A DNA stretch of 5,756 nt, from positions 1-5,756 of the forward strand of contig PKSZ01000135.1 in NCBI GenBank assembly GCA_002869425.1, given 5' to 3'. Of the stretch, positions 1 to 5,226 are shown in pieces. The notes beneath the pieces were generated by a model that did no database searches, was not told where the DNA came from, and was given only the letters and a program-made list of their open reading frames with translations. The position numbers and the translations under genes are program-made. How positions within the stretch are numbered: position 1 is the stretch's first letter; each line of letters opens with the position of its first letter. This stretch comes from Marinilabiliales bacterium (lineage in GTDB: Bacteria; Bacteroidota; Bacteroidia; Bacteroidales; BM523).

Positions 1-694
1 GCCTTTTACCAAACCGTGATATAAATGTAATAGACATTAAATCCAGGAAACCGTTGATAAAGCGTTCCAAACCAAACTTTGATTTACCGTATTTTCTTTT
101 ACGATGAATCACCACTCTTTCCCCAATTTTATTAAATCCTGCCTGCTTGGCCAACACCGGCATATATCGATGCATTTCACCGTAAACCTCTATACTTTTT
201 ACTACATTCTTCTTATAGGCTTTAAAGCCACAATTAAAATCATGCAGTTTTATTTTTGTCACCTTTCTGGCAGTCCAATTGTAAAGCTTACTTGGAATAT
301 TCTTAGAAAATTTAGGATCAAGTCTCTTCTTCTTCCAACCAGAAACAAGATCAAAGCCATCGTCCTTAATTAAGCGATACATATCAGGAATTTCATCAGG
401 ATTATCCTGCAAATCGGCATCCATTGTTACCACAACATCTCCTTGAACTATATCAAATGCACAATGTAAAGCTGCAGATTTACCATAGTTCCTTCTAAAT
501 TTTATAGCATGAATTGTTGAATATTTTGATGAGAGCTGTTGTATTACATTCCATGAACCATCAGTACTACCATCATCAACAATAACTACTTCATACTTAT
601 AATTATTTGCCTTCATCACTTTATCAACCCACTCTACCAACTCGGGTAAAGATTCCTCCTCATTATATGCAGGTACAACAATAGATAAGTCCAT
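1..694 (-). CDS. Family 2 glycosyltransferase, DPM1/GtrB-like (3' end beyond window)
   Basis: The frame is open from an ATG at 694 to the left edge and shows 231 residues of a GT2 (GT-A fold) glycosyltransferase. Visible landmarks are the N-terminal nucleotide-binding strand IVVPAYNEEESL (residues 5-16), VIVDDGSTDGSW (37-48), the metal-binding acidic motif DADLQD (92-97), an NCGFKAYKK motif about 60 residues later, and a basic HRKRKYGKSKFGLERF segment near the visible end. This order is typical of dolichyl/undecaprenyl-phosphate sugar transferases of the DPM1/GtrB/ArnC type. These normally continue into two C-terminal membrane helices, which would lie outside the window. By family, the likely reaction is transfer of a sugar from a nucleotide donor to polyprenyl phosphate on the cytoplasmic face of the inner membrane. 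The sugar cannot be deduced. The start codon shares its A with the TAA stop of the upstream DUF4199 gene (TAATG), which fixes the start and suggests translational coupling. Confidence 0.93.
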   Translation of the reverse strand, partial: MDLSIVVPAYNEEESLPELVEWVDKVMKANNYKYEVVIVDDGSTDGSWNVIQQLSSKYSTIHAIKFRRNYGKSAALHCAFDIVQGDVVVTMDADLQDNPDEIPDMYRLIKDDGFDLVSGWKKKRLDPKFSKNIPSKLYNWTARKVTKIKLHDFNCGFKAYKKNVVKSIEVYGEMHRYMPVLAKQAGFNKIGERVVIHRKRKYGKSKFGLERFINGFLDLMSITFISRFGKR

Positions 695-1281
695 TATTTT
701 TCTTCATTTGAATCTGAAACCTCTTCCACATCCTGAATCTCACTCCCCTGATAAGCTGAGAAACCGGCTACTGGTTTTTTCTTCACAAAAGCGCCAATTA
801 TCAATGAAAATAAGAAAGCCATAAAGGTTGAACCCATTATTGTATTCAGAGCCATCATTCCTGGTGTTGTAAACTTCCTCATCATATTTACAGACATTTC
901 TACCTGCTCTTCAGATAATCCAGACTGCAAATATTGATCTTCCATCATGATAAAAATTTTCTCTAATGCATCAGGATCAATAAACTTATAAAATATGAAA
1001 GTATAAAGCGCAACCAATATTGATGAAAACAAGCCAATTAGAGTTCCACTCCCCAAGCATCTTCCATAGGAAATAGCACCATTCTGAGTTTTATCCCTAA
1101 GATATTTTGTACCCAGAAAAATACCTCCAATTAACACTGCATAATTCAATATCCCAAGAACCATGCTGGTTCCATCCATGTCAAGCACATAAACAATAAG
1201 AGTAATAATGATAAGAACTATGCCAACAAGAGCTCCATAGTTCATCGAATTTTTCCAGATAATACCTTTATTATTTTGCAT
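694..1281 (-). CDS. DUF4199-type four-helix inner-membrane protein
   Basis: This 195-residue protein has four hydrophobic segments, at about residues 14-33, 40-58, 76-100 and 140-166. The loop between helices 3 and 4 is acidic and Met-rich (about 102-138), and the hydrophilic tail is acidic and ends in DSNEEK. Length, helix arrangement, the ISYGRCLGSG stretch before helix 3 and the neighbouring GT2 gene match the DUF4199 family, small Bacteroidota membrane proteins of unknown function. It probably sits in the inner membrane and may support the glycosyltransferase encoded immediately downstream, but that is inferred from the 1-nt overlap alone. The ATG at 1281 follows an A-rich leader without a clear Shine-Dalgarno sequence, which is usual in this phylum, and a promoter-like sequence ends about 22 nt upstream. 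Family assignment is by recognition, not by a profile search. Confidence 0.85.
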   Translation of the reverse strand: MQNNKGIIWKNSMNYGALVGIVLIIITLIVYVLDMDGTSMVLGILNYAVLIGGIFLGTKYLRDKTQNGAISYGRCLGSGTLIGLFSSILVALYTFIFYKFIDPDALEKIFIMMEDQYLQSGLSEEQVEMSVNMMRKFTTPGMMALNTIMGSTFMAFLFSLIIGAFVKKKPVAGFSAYQGSEIQDVEEVSDSNEEK

Positions 1282-1303
1282 GATTACTTAATTATTTTCC
1301 AAA

Positions 1304-1334
1304 CAAACGTACATAAAGTTTACATTTTAAACAA
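1304..1334 (-). promoter_or_regulatory. Bacteroidota-type promoter for the DUF4199-GT2 pair
   Basis: Read on the minus strand, TACGTTTG (1311 to 1304) matches the -7 consensus TAnnTTTG. A TTG (1334 to 1332) lies 20 nt upstream as the -33 element. The predicted transcript start would be near 1299, leaving a leader of roughly 18 nt before the ATG at 1281. This is a prediction from consensus and position only. Confidence 0.6.
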
Positions 1335-1428
1335 TATAATAAATCCTAAAATTCACTTGCTTACTGTGATTAAAATACTGTATGCAAAACCTATTTGCAG
1401 ATAATTTGACCATTCAAATTATTTAATC

Positions 1429-1458
1429 TTGTTATATCAAATAATTTTTCTACTTTTG
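1429..1458 (+). promoter_or_regulatory. Bacteroidota-type promoter of the SRP RNA gene
   Basis: TACTTTTG (1451-1458) is a perfect TAnnTTTG -7 element, and TTG at 1429-1431 lies 19 nt upstream. Transcription would begin about 5-7 nt after the -7 element, at 1463-1465. This is exactly where the pairing 5' end of the SRP RNA begins, and the agreement supports both calls. Confidence 0.75.
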
Positions 1459-1462
1459 TCGA

Positions 1463-1566
1463 CTGGGTAAGTCTTATACGACCAGCTCCCACTGAATCTC
1501 CCCAGGACCGGAAGGTAGCAAGGGTAGGTGGTTGTAGCGGTGCGATGTAAGTAGCTTACCCTTTTT
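1463..1566 (+). ncRNA. ffs: Signal recognition particle RNA, small bacterial type (4.5S RNA)
   Basis: The diagnostic apical SRP domain is visible. CC (1508-1509) and GG (1514-1515) close a GGAA tetraloop (1510-1513). Below it lie the paired internal-loop strands CAGGA (1503-1507) and TAGCA (1516-1520), the conserved site bound by the M domain of Ffh. The terminal helix is formed by GGGTAAG (1465-1471) and CTTACCC (1555-1561). Next to it CTTATACG (1473-1480) can pair with CGATGTAAG (1543-1551), leaving one bulged A. The length of about 100 nt and single hairpin shape fit the small bacterial class that lacks an Alu domain. With Ffh and FtsY this RNA targets nascent membrane and exported proteins to the Sec translocon. 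The ends are inferred from the promoter and the closing helix plus T tract, so they may be off by a few bases. Confidence 0.93.
1555..1566 (+). terminator. 3' strand of SRP RNA closing helix plus T tract
   Basis: CTTACCC (1555-1561) pairs with the RNA's own 5' end (1465-1471) and is followed at once by TTTTT (1562-1566). The closing helix of the RNA can therefore act as its intrinsic terminator. No separate hairpin is seen before the next promoter at 1674. The stretch 1567-1673 shows no ORF or recognisable element. Confidence 0.55.
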
Positions 1567-1673
1567 AATTAGTTAAAGATATATCCTCTTATAATGTGCT
1601 CCAAAAAGCCAAAACTGATTCCATTCCTAGTCATATTGCATCAGTTAAGTAAATGCTATTAATACAATTTAGA

Positions 1674-1704
1674 TTTGTTATTAGTTGATATTTTTATAAT
1701 TTTG
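1674..1704 (+). promoter_or_regulatory. Bacteroidota-type promoter of the interrupted secreted-protein gene
   Basis: TTTG (1674-1677), a 19-nt spacer and TAATTTTG (1697-1704) match the TTTG/TAnnTTTG consensus, with the same spacing as the SRP promoter. The predicted start near 1711 gives a leader of about 30 nt before the ATG at 1742. The promoter appears intact although the gene it serves is destroyed, so it should now drive transcription into the insertion sequence, antisense to its transposase gene. Confidence 0.65.
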
Positions 1705-1741
1705 GTTATTAGTAACGGAGTAATAATTAAATTCAATTGTG

Positions 1742-1876
1742 ATGAAAAATACAGTAACTTTTTTAGTATTGATGTTTTGGGGAATCTTTACTTTTGGTCA
1801 AAGCAATAATTATACTGCAAATATTTGGTATTTTGTATCCATCCTAGCAAATAGGACTTGTAAAATTCTGTGGTAG
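1742..1876 (+). pseudogene. 5' remnant of a secreted 'NIWYFG'-type protein, cut by IS66
   Basis: From the ATG at 1742 the frame encodes MKNTVTFLVLMFWGIFTFG, a short basic N-terminus plus hydrophobic core. A plausible signal peptidase site lies before Gln-Ser, followed by SNNYTANIWYF. The sequence N-x-W-Y-F just after a signal peptide is the start of an N-terminus (often continuing G-x-x-A-G-L-D-F) that I recognise from large secreted Bacteroidota proteins, many with T9SS or gliding-associated C-termini. Native coding stops at 1834, immediately after Phe. From 1835 the frame runs into the IS66 end, adding 13 foreign residues (VSILANRTCKILW) and a TAG at 1874-1876, for a 44-residue product. The remaining gene is not found on the far side of the element. 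The start is supported by the promoter ending 37 nt upstream. The signal peptide is clear; the family assignment rests on few residues. Confidence 0.7.
1835..1850 (+). repeat. Left terminal inverted repeat of the IS66 element
   Basis: Reading inward, the left end matches the inward-read right end at 11 of the first 16 positions, with an identical outer GTATCC. The tnpC stop codon (1846-1844) lies inside this repeat, 10-12 nt from the tip. A small palindrome, TCCTA (1842-1846) and TAGGA (1852-1856) around a 5-nt loop, overlaps the same place. The inner limit of the repeat is approximate. Confidence 0.6.
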
Positions 1877-3379
1877 TAGTTCGTGAAGTTTGTTTGCTTT
1901 ATGAGAAGGTATTCTCTCTAGTGTAGATTTCAGCCACTCAAAAGGATTTACAATGTTCTTTTTGCATGTGCCAAAGAAGGAATAAAACATAGCAGCTCTT
2001 TCAGCCCCTCGCTGTGATCCAGCAAATAGATAATTCTTTCTTCCCAAAGCAATCGGCCTGATGGCATTTTCCACCAGATTATTATCGATTTCCAGGTGAC
2101 CGTCATACAAATATCCGATCAGGTTGTCCCATCGAGGTATGCAATATGCTGTTGCTTTACCCATTGGCGATTTTGGCAATGATGTTTTGTATGTTTCTAC
2201 GATCCATTTACCAAATTCATTGAGTATTGGCAAAGCTTTATCCAGACGTAGCTCTTTTCGCTGATCAGGGGTCATATTTTCTTCTTTGGCTAATCGTTCA
2301 ATAGCATATAGCTTTTGAAAGCTCCCCATTGCATATTCCGCTCTTGTTTTGTCATAATCCAAAGCCTGTTCAAATCCCCTTCTGGCATGAGCCATACAGT
2401 TCAGATGTGTTATATCAGGATTTTTAGCAAAAATATCATATACTTTGTAGCCTTCGGTTTGCAAATAGCCTTTATAATCTTTTAGCAATATTTTTGGCCC
2501 TTCTCTTGATCTTCCATGTCGATAATCAACCAAAATAGTGTTTTCTAAAGGAGAGTGATATACCCAGTGATATCCCTGATGGGTTTTTCCTTTCTTGCTT
2601 TTGTCCAAAACAGGTAAAGGTGTTTCGTCAACCTGTAAATATCCTTGCGATAAAACTCTATGTCTGAGAGTTTCGTACAGTGGACTAAGCAAAGTGCAAA
2701 CAGATTCTTGCCAGCCATTAATAGTTGATGAAGGTATTTTAACACCTTCTCTTTTGAACATTTCAATCTGACGGTATATTGGCAAGTGATCAACAAATTT
2801 GTTAATCATAATCTGTGCTAAAAGACCTAGACCTGCAATGCCTTTTTCTATTGGAAAATCAGGAAGCTCTGCTATAACTCCTGCACATTTTTCCGTTTCC
2901 TGATCTACATCCTTAATATACTTTGGACGAATAATTCTTTTAATAAACAGCTTGCCAGGATCATATTCAAGTTGATCTGTAACTTCCTTGCCAATACACT
3001 TCATGCCTGTTGTATCTTCTTCTGGCTCAAGAACCGTTTCTTCTACAGGCAGATGATCTGGTAATGGTAAGCGACCTGGATGATTTTCTCGTTTTTTATT
3101 TCTGCGTTTATGGCTAGGTACTTCTGTTTCTTCGTATTCAGGTTCTTCATCTGGAAGATCAAAAGGCAAAGACATCTGACCATGCGTTTGGCTTGATATA
3201 AATCGTTCTCGTTTTGCTCCGAACAACAAGCGATTGAGTTGATCGATACGGAACTGTAGATATTCTGCTTTTGACTCTAGCTTCTCTGCCTTTGACTCCA
3301 ACTTCTGTTTCTCTGATTCAAGGTTTTTAGCCGCTTGAAGAAGTTCTTCTCGAGTCATATTTTCCAGTGCCTTTGACAT
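1844..3379 (-). CDS. tnpC: IS66 transposase TnpC (DDE type)
   Basis: At 511 residues this has the normal length for the IS66 DDE transposase, which cuts and joins the element ends. The N-terminus (about 8-50) is a charged coiled coil with heptads such as KLESKAE. It is followed by the LLFGAKRER motif (51-59) conserved in the family and a Lys/Arg-rich linker. The region of the family zinc finger (about 100-165) has only isolated cysteines (C128, C165), so the CxxC pairs are absent. The catalytic domain follows: VDETPLPV with D251 as first Asp, GYLQTEGYKVYD (304-315) as second acidic site, CMAHARRGF (328-336), and DNNLVENAIRP (432-441) with E437 as the likely catalytic Glu. The IS66 C-terminal motif NPFEWLKSTLERIP ends the protein. 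In the second motif Glu309 stands where relatives usually have Asp. The stop lies within the left terminal repeat. It is the last gene of the tnpABC operon. Confidence 0.97.
   Translation of the reverse strand: MSKALENMTREELLQAAKNLESEKQKLESKAEKLESKAEYLQFRIDQLNRLLFGAKRERFISSQTHGQMSLPFDLPDEEPEYEETEVPSHKRRNKKRENHPGRLPLPDHLPVEETVLEPEEDTTGMKCIGKEVTDQLEYDPGKLFIKRIIRPKYIKDVDQETEKCAGVIAELPDFPIEKGIAGLGLLAQIMINKFVDHLPIYRQIEMFKREGVKIPSSTINGWQESVCTLLSPLYETLRHRVLSQGYLQVDETPLPVLDKSKKGKTHQGYHWVYHSPLENTILVDYRHGRSREGPKILLKDYKGYLQTEGYKVYDIFAKNPDITHLNCMAHARRGFEQALDYDKTRAEYAMGSFQKLYAIERLAKEENMTPDQRKELRLDKALPILNEFGKWIVETYKTSLPKSPMGKATAYCIPRWDNLIGYLYDGHLEIDNNLVENAIRPIALGRKNYLFAGSQRGAERAAMFYSFFGTCKKNIVNPFEWLKSTLERIPSHKANKLHELLPQNFTSPIC
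3263..3304 (-). repeat. Tandem 21-bp repeat coding for coiled-coil heptads in tnpC
   Basis: Two adjacent 21-bp units (3263-3283 and 3284-3304) match at 17 of 21 bases, and both encode Lys-Leu-Glu-Ser-Lys-Ala-Glu (residues 26-32 and 33-39 of TnpC). A more diverged related unit, NLESEKQ, precedes them. Each unit is one heptad, so duplication lengthens the coiled coil without breaking its register. Confidence 0.8.
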
Positions 3380-3429
3380 AAACCAAAGATACTGTAATAG
3401 CAGGGATTGTAGAAGAAAACAATAAAATG

Positions 3430-3452
3430 TTATCCACTGATTTTCTGGATAA
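3430..3452 (-). other. Hairpin in the tnpB-tnpC gap
   Basis: TTATCCA (3430-3436) and TGGATAA (3446-3452) are perfect inverted repeats around a 9-nt loop, lying just after the tnpB stop in an 81-nt gap before tnpC. On the minus strand no solid T tract follows, so it is a weak terminator at best. It could tune tnpC expression or protect the tnpAB message, but either role is a guess. Confidence 0.4.
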
Positions 3453-3460
3453 AAAGGAAG

Positions 3461-3814
3461 CTAATTACTTGGAATATAGCGTTTTCTTCTATGGATATTC
3501 TTGATAGTCAATCCATCTACAAGCAGTACAATTTGGGAATAATTCAAGCTTATACTTCCAACCTCTGGATCATATTCTGGTAATTCAAAAGTACCTTCTT
3601 CCAAACGCTTGTAATAAAGAGTAAAACTGATGCCTTGCCAATGCAGTAGTTTGATCTTATCTCTTGTGCGGTTGATAAAAATATAAACGCTACCGTTTAG
3701 TGGATCTTTGCCCAAATTGTCACGAACCAAACCTGACAGACTATCAAATGACTTTCGCATATCCGTAGGCTTTCCATACAAATGAAAACTAAGACTTGAT
3801 GAAAGGGTAAACAT
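3461..3814 (-). CDS. tnpB: IS66 accessory protein TnpB (IS66 Orf2)
   Basis: This 117-residue protein is a clear IS66 Orf2/TnpB. It has the family signature YGKPTDMRKSFDSLSGLV (residues 13-30), NGSVYIFINRTRDKIKLLHW (40-59) and the YYKRLEEGTFELP segment (67-79). The protein is required with TnpA and TnpC for transposition of studied IS66 elements, but its biochemical role is not settled. The frame is intact and of normal length. Its ATG lies 3 nt after the TAA of tnpA (TAA-GCA-ATG), so translation is probably coupled to tnpA, whereas an 81-nt gap separates it from tnpC. Confidence 0.96.
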   Translation of the reverse strand: MFTLSSSLSFHLYGKPTDMRKSFDSLSGLVRDNLGKDPLNGSVYIFINRTRDKIKLLHWQGISFTLYYKRLEEGTFELPEYDPEVGSISLNYSQIVLLVDGLTIKNIHRRKRYIPSN

Positions 3815-3817
3815 TGC

Positions 3818-4126
3818 TTATAAAACAATTAAGGTTTTCAAACGAGACAATTCAATCTGATCTGAACACCTAAGTACAACACCGTTTGGGTAAGAAAGTT
3901 CTATGTTTTCCCGTGGCTGAACTGATTTCCTGGCTCTTGTTTCAGTAACCTTAACAGGAATAAAAGCTGCTGATCTCTTTTCCTTATTGTACTTCCTTCG
4001 CCAATAACCAAAAGTGCTCTTTGCAATGCCTTTTATCTGAATAAATTTTTCCTGCGATAGACCGCTTGACTCCCATTCCTGGATCAGCTTATACATCTTT
4101 TCTTTTGAATTTCTTGATTTTGCCAT
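3818..4126 (-). CDS. tnpA: IS66 accessory protein TnpA, helix-turn-helix type
   Basis: This first gene of the IS66 operon encodes 102 residues. The N-terminal half (about 11-46) has the helix-turn-helix of IS66 Orf1/TnpA proteins, with SGLSQEKFIQIKGIAKSTFGYW (21-42) as the core. The C-terminal part (75-102) holds the usual short beta/leucine-rich segment around IELSYPNGVVLRC. It probably binds DNA, perhaps at the element ends, and is needed with TnpB and TnpC for transposition. The ATG at 4126 is the first in frame. A second Met at residue 11 (position 4096) is an alternative start that would just keep the helix-turn-helix, and it matters because the only promoter-like -7 element sits 4 nt before the first ATG. 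Confidence 0.93.
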   Translation of the reverse strand: MAKSRNSKEKMYKLIQEWESSGLSQEKFIQIKGIAKSTFGYWRRKYNKEKRSAAFIPVKVTETRARKSVQPRENIELSYPNGVVLRCSDQIELSRLKTLIVL

Positions 4127-4130
4127 GACA

Positions 4131-4138
4131 CAAAACTA
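4131..4138 (-). promoter_or_regulatory. Candidate -7 element for the tnpABC operon
   Basis: On the minus strand TAGTTTTG (4138 to 4131) matches TAnnTTTG, but no TTTG or TTG is found at the usual 19-21 nt upstream. It ends only 4 nt before the tnpA ATG, so transcription from it would start at or inside the ATG, giving a leaderless message or use of the Met at residue 11. It could also be a chance match. Confidence 0.35.
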
Positions 4139-4168
4139 AATCTCAAAAAAACAGATTCCTAGACGCGG

Positions 4169-4184
4169 TTGGTAATGAGGATAC
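4169..4184 (-). repeat. Right terminal inverted repeat of the IS66 element
   Basis: Read inward from 4184, this begins GTATCC and then diverges from the left end, matching at 11 of 16 positions. A TAGGA motif follows at 24-28 nt from this tip, against 18-22 nt in the left end. This may be part of a transposase binding site, though I cannot confirm it. The tnpA start lies 58 nt inside this end. Confidence 0.55.
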
Positions 4185-4202
4185 TCAAATAAGAAATATT
4201 AT

Positions 4203-4233
4203 AAATAAAAGGGTGTCCTAATTTTGGACACCC
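4203..4233 (-). terminator. Rho-independent terminator of the lipoprotein gene
   Basis: A perfect 8-bp stem, GGGTGTCC (4211-4218) and GGACACCC (4226-4233), encloses a 7-nt loop. Read on the minus strand it is followed by TTTTATTT, giving an intrinsic terminator about 70 nt after the lipoprotein stop. On the plus strand no T tract follows, so it mainly acts leftward. It would shield the IS66 operon, which starts just downstream, from read-through. The stretch 4234-4304 shows no gene. Confidence 0.85.
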
Positions 4234-4304
4234 TCTCCTCAATATTGTATTTTTAATCCCTTAAACCTGTAACGGTTATTTAGGACTAGTCATATAGATA
4301 TCTA

Positions 4305-5129
4305 CTAAAAATATGAAAGATCAAGGTAAGTTGTTGTTCCAGAAACTACAGTTACTGTAGATGTGTTAACTGAAAAAATATCAGGATCTTCAGCAGTTCC
4401 TCCAAAGTTTGTCCAAGCTGATTCAAAATCGTCACCTTGAATGGTAATTTGTAAACCATCACCTATTGCAGGTACTGTTAATGTGTATTTTCCCGTTGCA
4501 TCTACAGTTGTATTGGTAGAGATTCCTTCGTATACAAAATCAAATACTTTACCATCACCAGTGTGATCATTGAAATTGGCAAGGTTTGTTGTAATTGTAG
4601 CAGTTAATTTTGTTCCTGATGGAGCATATTCATCATCAGTGTCGCTTAAATCAAGTGGTGCTGTTACTGATCCTTTTATTGTTGCTGTTCCTTCTCCTGA
4701 AATAGGGAAAAGAGTTACAAGCGTTGAAGCATTTCTCATCCAAGTAGCATCATACTGAAGAGTATCTGTTGAAGATGTTCCTGTTAAATTAGGATACAAA
4801 TCAACCAAGTAGTTCAATGTTGTGTGATTTTCTGCTTCTACAGTAACTGCTGCGACACCAGAAACTAAATCCTGAAATGTTGCTTGACCACTAGTTCCAG
4901 TTGTTACACTTTTGGTTTCACCATTAACAGAAATTGTTACTTTGGCACTTTCCAGTCCTTGTACATTTTTTGTTGATGATCCAGTTCCTGAAACTACTAA
5001 TACCGTGTAATTCACAGTTCTTCCTGAGATTGGCTCAACTTCTTCTTCCTCTTCTTTTTTACATGAAGTAAAAGAAAGAGATGCAATAAACAATCCTGCG
5101 AGTAGGAGAGATAATACGTTGTTTTTCAT
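4305..5129 (-). CDS. Outer-membrane lipoprotein with two predicted beta-sandwich domains, function unknown
   Basis: The 274-residue product starts with a lipoprotein signal peptide whose lipobox ends SFTSC, with Cys23 as the lipidated residue. The mature N-terminus CKKEEEEEVEP has the Lys plus acidic pattern known as a lipoprotein export signal in Bacteroidota, so surface exposure is likely. The first domain (about 38-111) resembles a carboxypeptidase-regulatory or prealbumin-like fold: AKVTISVNGETKSVTT, a TSGQATFQDL turn, then AAVTVEAENHTTLNYLVDL. The second (about 147-274) begins IKGSVTAPLDL and has the same logic, with TVDATGKYTLTVPA leading to LQITIQGDDF. No catalytic motif is visible. 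Both domains are rich in Thr, Ser, Gly and Asp, as in binding or structural surface modules. A promoter lies upstream and a terminator downstream, so it is probably transcribed alone. The family name is inferred from pattern only. Confidence 0.88.
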   Translation of the reverse strand: MKNNVLSLLLAGLFIASLSFTSCKKEEEEEVEPISGRTVNYTVLVVSGTGSSTKNVQGLESAKVTISVNGETKSVTTGTSGQATFQDLVSGVAAVTVEAENHTTLNYLVDLYPNLTGTSSTDTLQYDATWMRNASTLVTLFPISGEGTATIKGSVTAPLDLSDTDDEYAPSGTKLTATITTNLANFNDHTGDGKVFDFVYEGISTNTTVDATGKYTLTVPAIGDGLQITIQGDDFESAWTNFGGTAEDPDIFSVNTSTVTVVSGTTTYLDLSYF

Positions 5130-5168
5130 TTTTTGTCAGTTTAATTAAACAATCTAATCTAAGGTTGG

Positions 5169-5196
5169 CAAAGATATATTATTATAAATTATCAAA
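5169..5196 (-). promoter_or_regulatory. Bacteroidota-type promoter of the lipoprotein gene
   Basis: On the minus strand TATCTTTG (5176 to 5169) is a perfect TAnnTTTG. TTTG (5196 to 5193) lies 16 nt upstream, shorter than the 19-20 nt seen at the other promoters here. The start would fall near 5162, giving a leader of about 32 nt. The -7 element is convincing and the -33 less so. Confidence 0.5.
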
Positions 5197-5226
5197 AAAG
5201 TAAATATGCATAAATTTGTTAATCAG

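Larger units (their letters stand above)
1835..4184 (-). mobile_element. IS66-family insertion sequence, full tnpA-tnpB-tnpC set
   Basis: The three genes characteristic of IS66 lie in the usual order on the minus strand within about 2.35 kb, a normal size for the family. Both outer ends read GTATCC inward, resembling the 5'-GTA tips typical of IS66 elements. The left boundary is supported independently, because the interrupted secreted-protein frame loses sense exactly there. The right boundary is supported by the matching tip and by the start of native sequence with a terminator 26 nt beyond. IS66 transposition usually makes an 8-bp target duplication. The flanks here (GGTATTTT left, TCAAATAA right) do not match, which suggests a later deletion or recombination at one end. 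All three reading frames are open. Whether the element is active is doubtful because of an unusual residue in TnpC. Confidence 0.9.

Noticed and set aside
104..373. Plus-strand 89-codon open frame
   Set aside because: It lies fully antisense to the well-supported glycosyltransferase and its product has no recognisable motif.
2545..2796. Minus-strand 83-codon open frame
   Set aside because: It lies inside tnpC in another frame, and the tnpC frame has strong family motifs across this stretch.
1827..4192. Possible 8-bp target duplication around the IS66 element
   Set aside because: GGTATTTT and TCAAATAA do not match in either orientation, so no duplication is annotated.
4284..4291. Eight-base palindrome GACTAGTC downstream of the lipoprotein gene
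   Set aside because: It is too short and isolated to call an operator or attachment site. Palindromes of this size occur by chance.
4570..4758. Plus-strand 62-codon open frame
   Set aside because: It is antisense to the lipoprotein gene, with no promoter or family signal.
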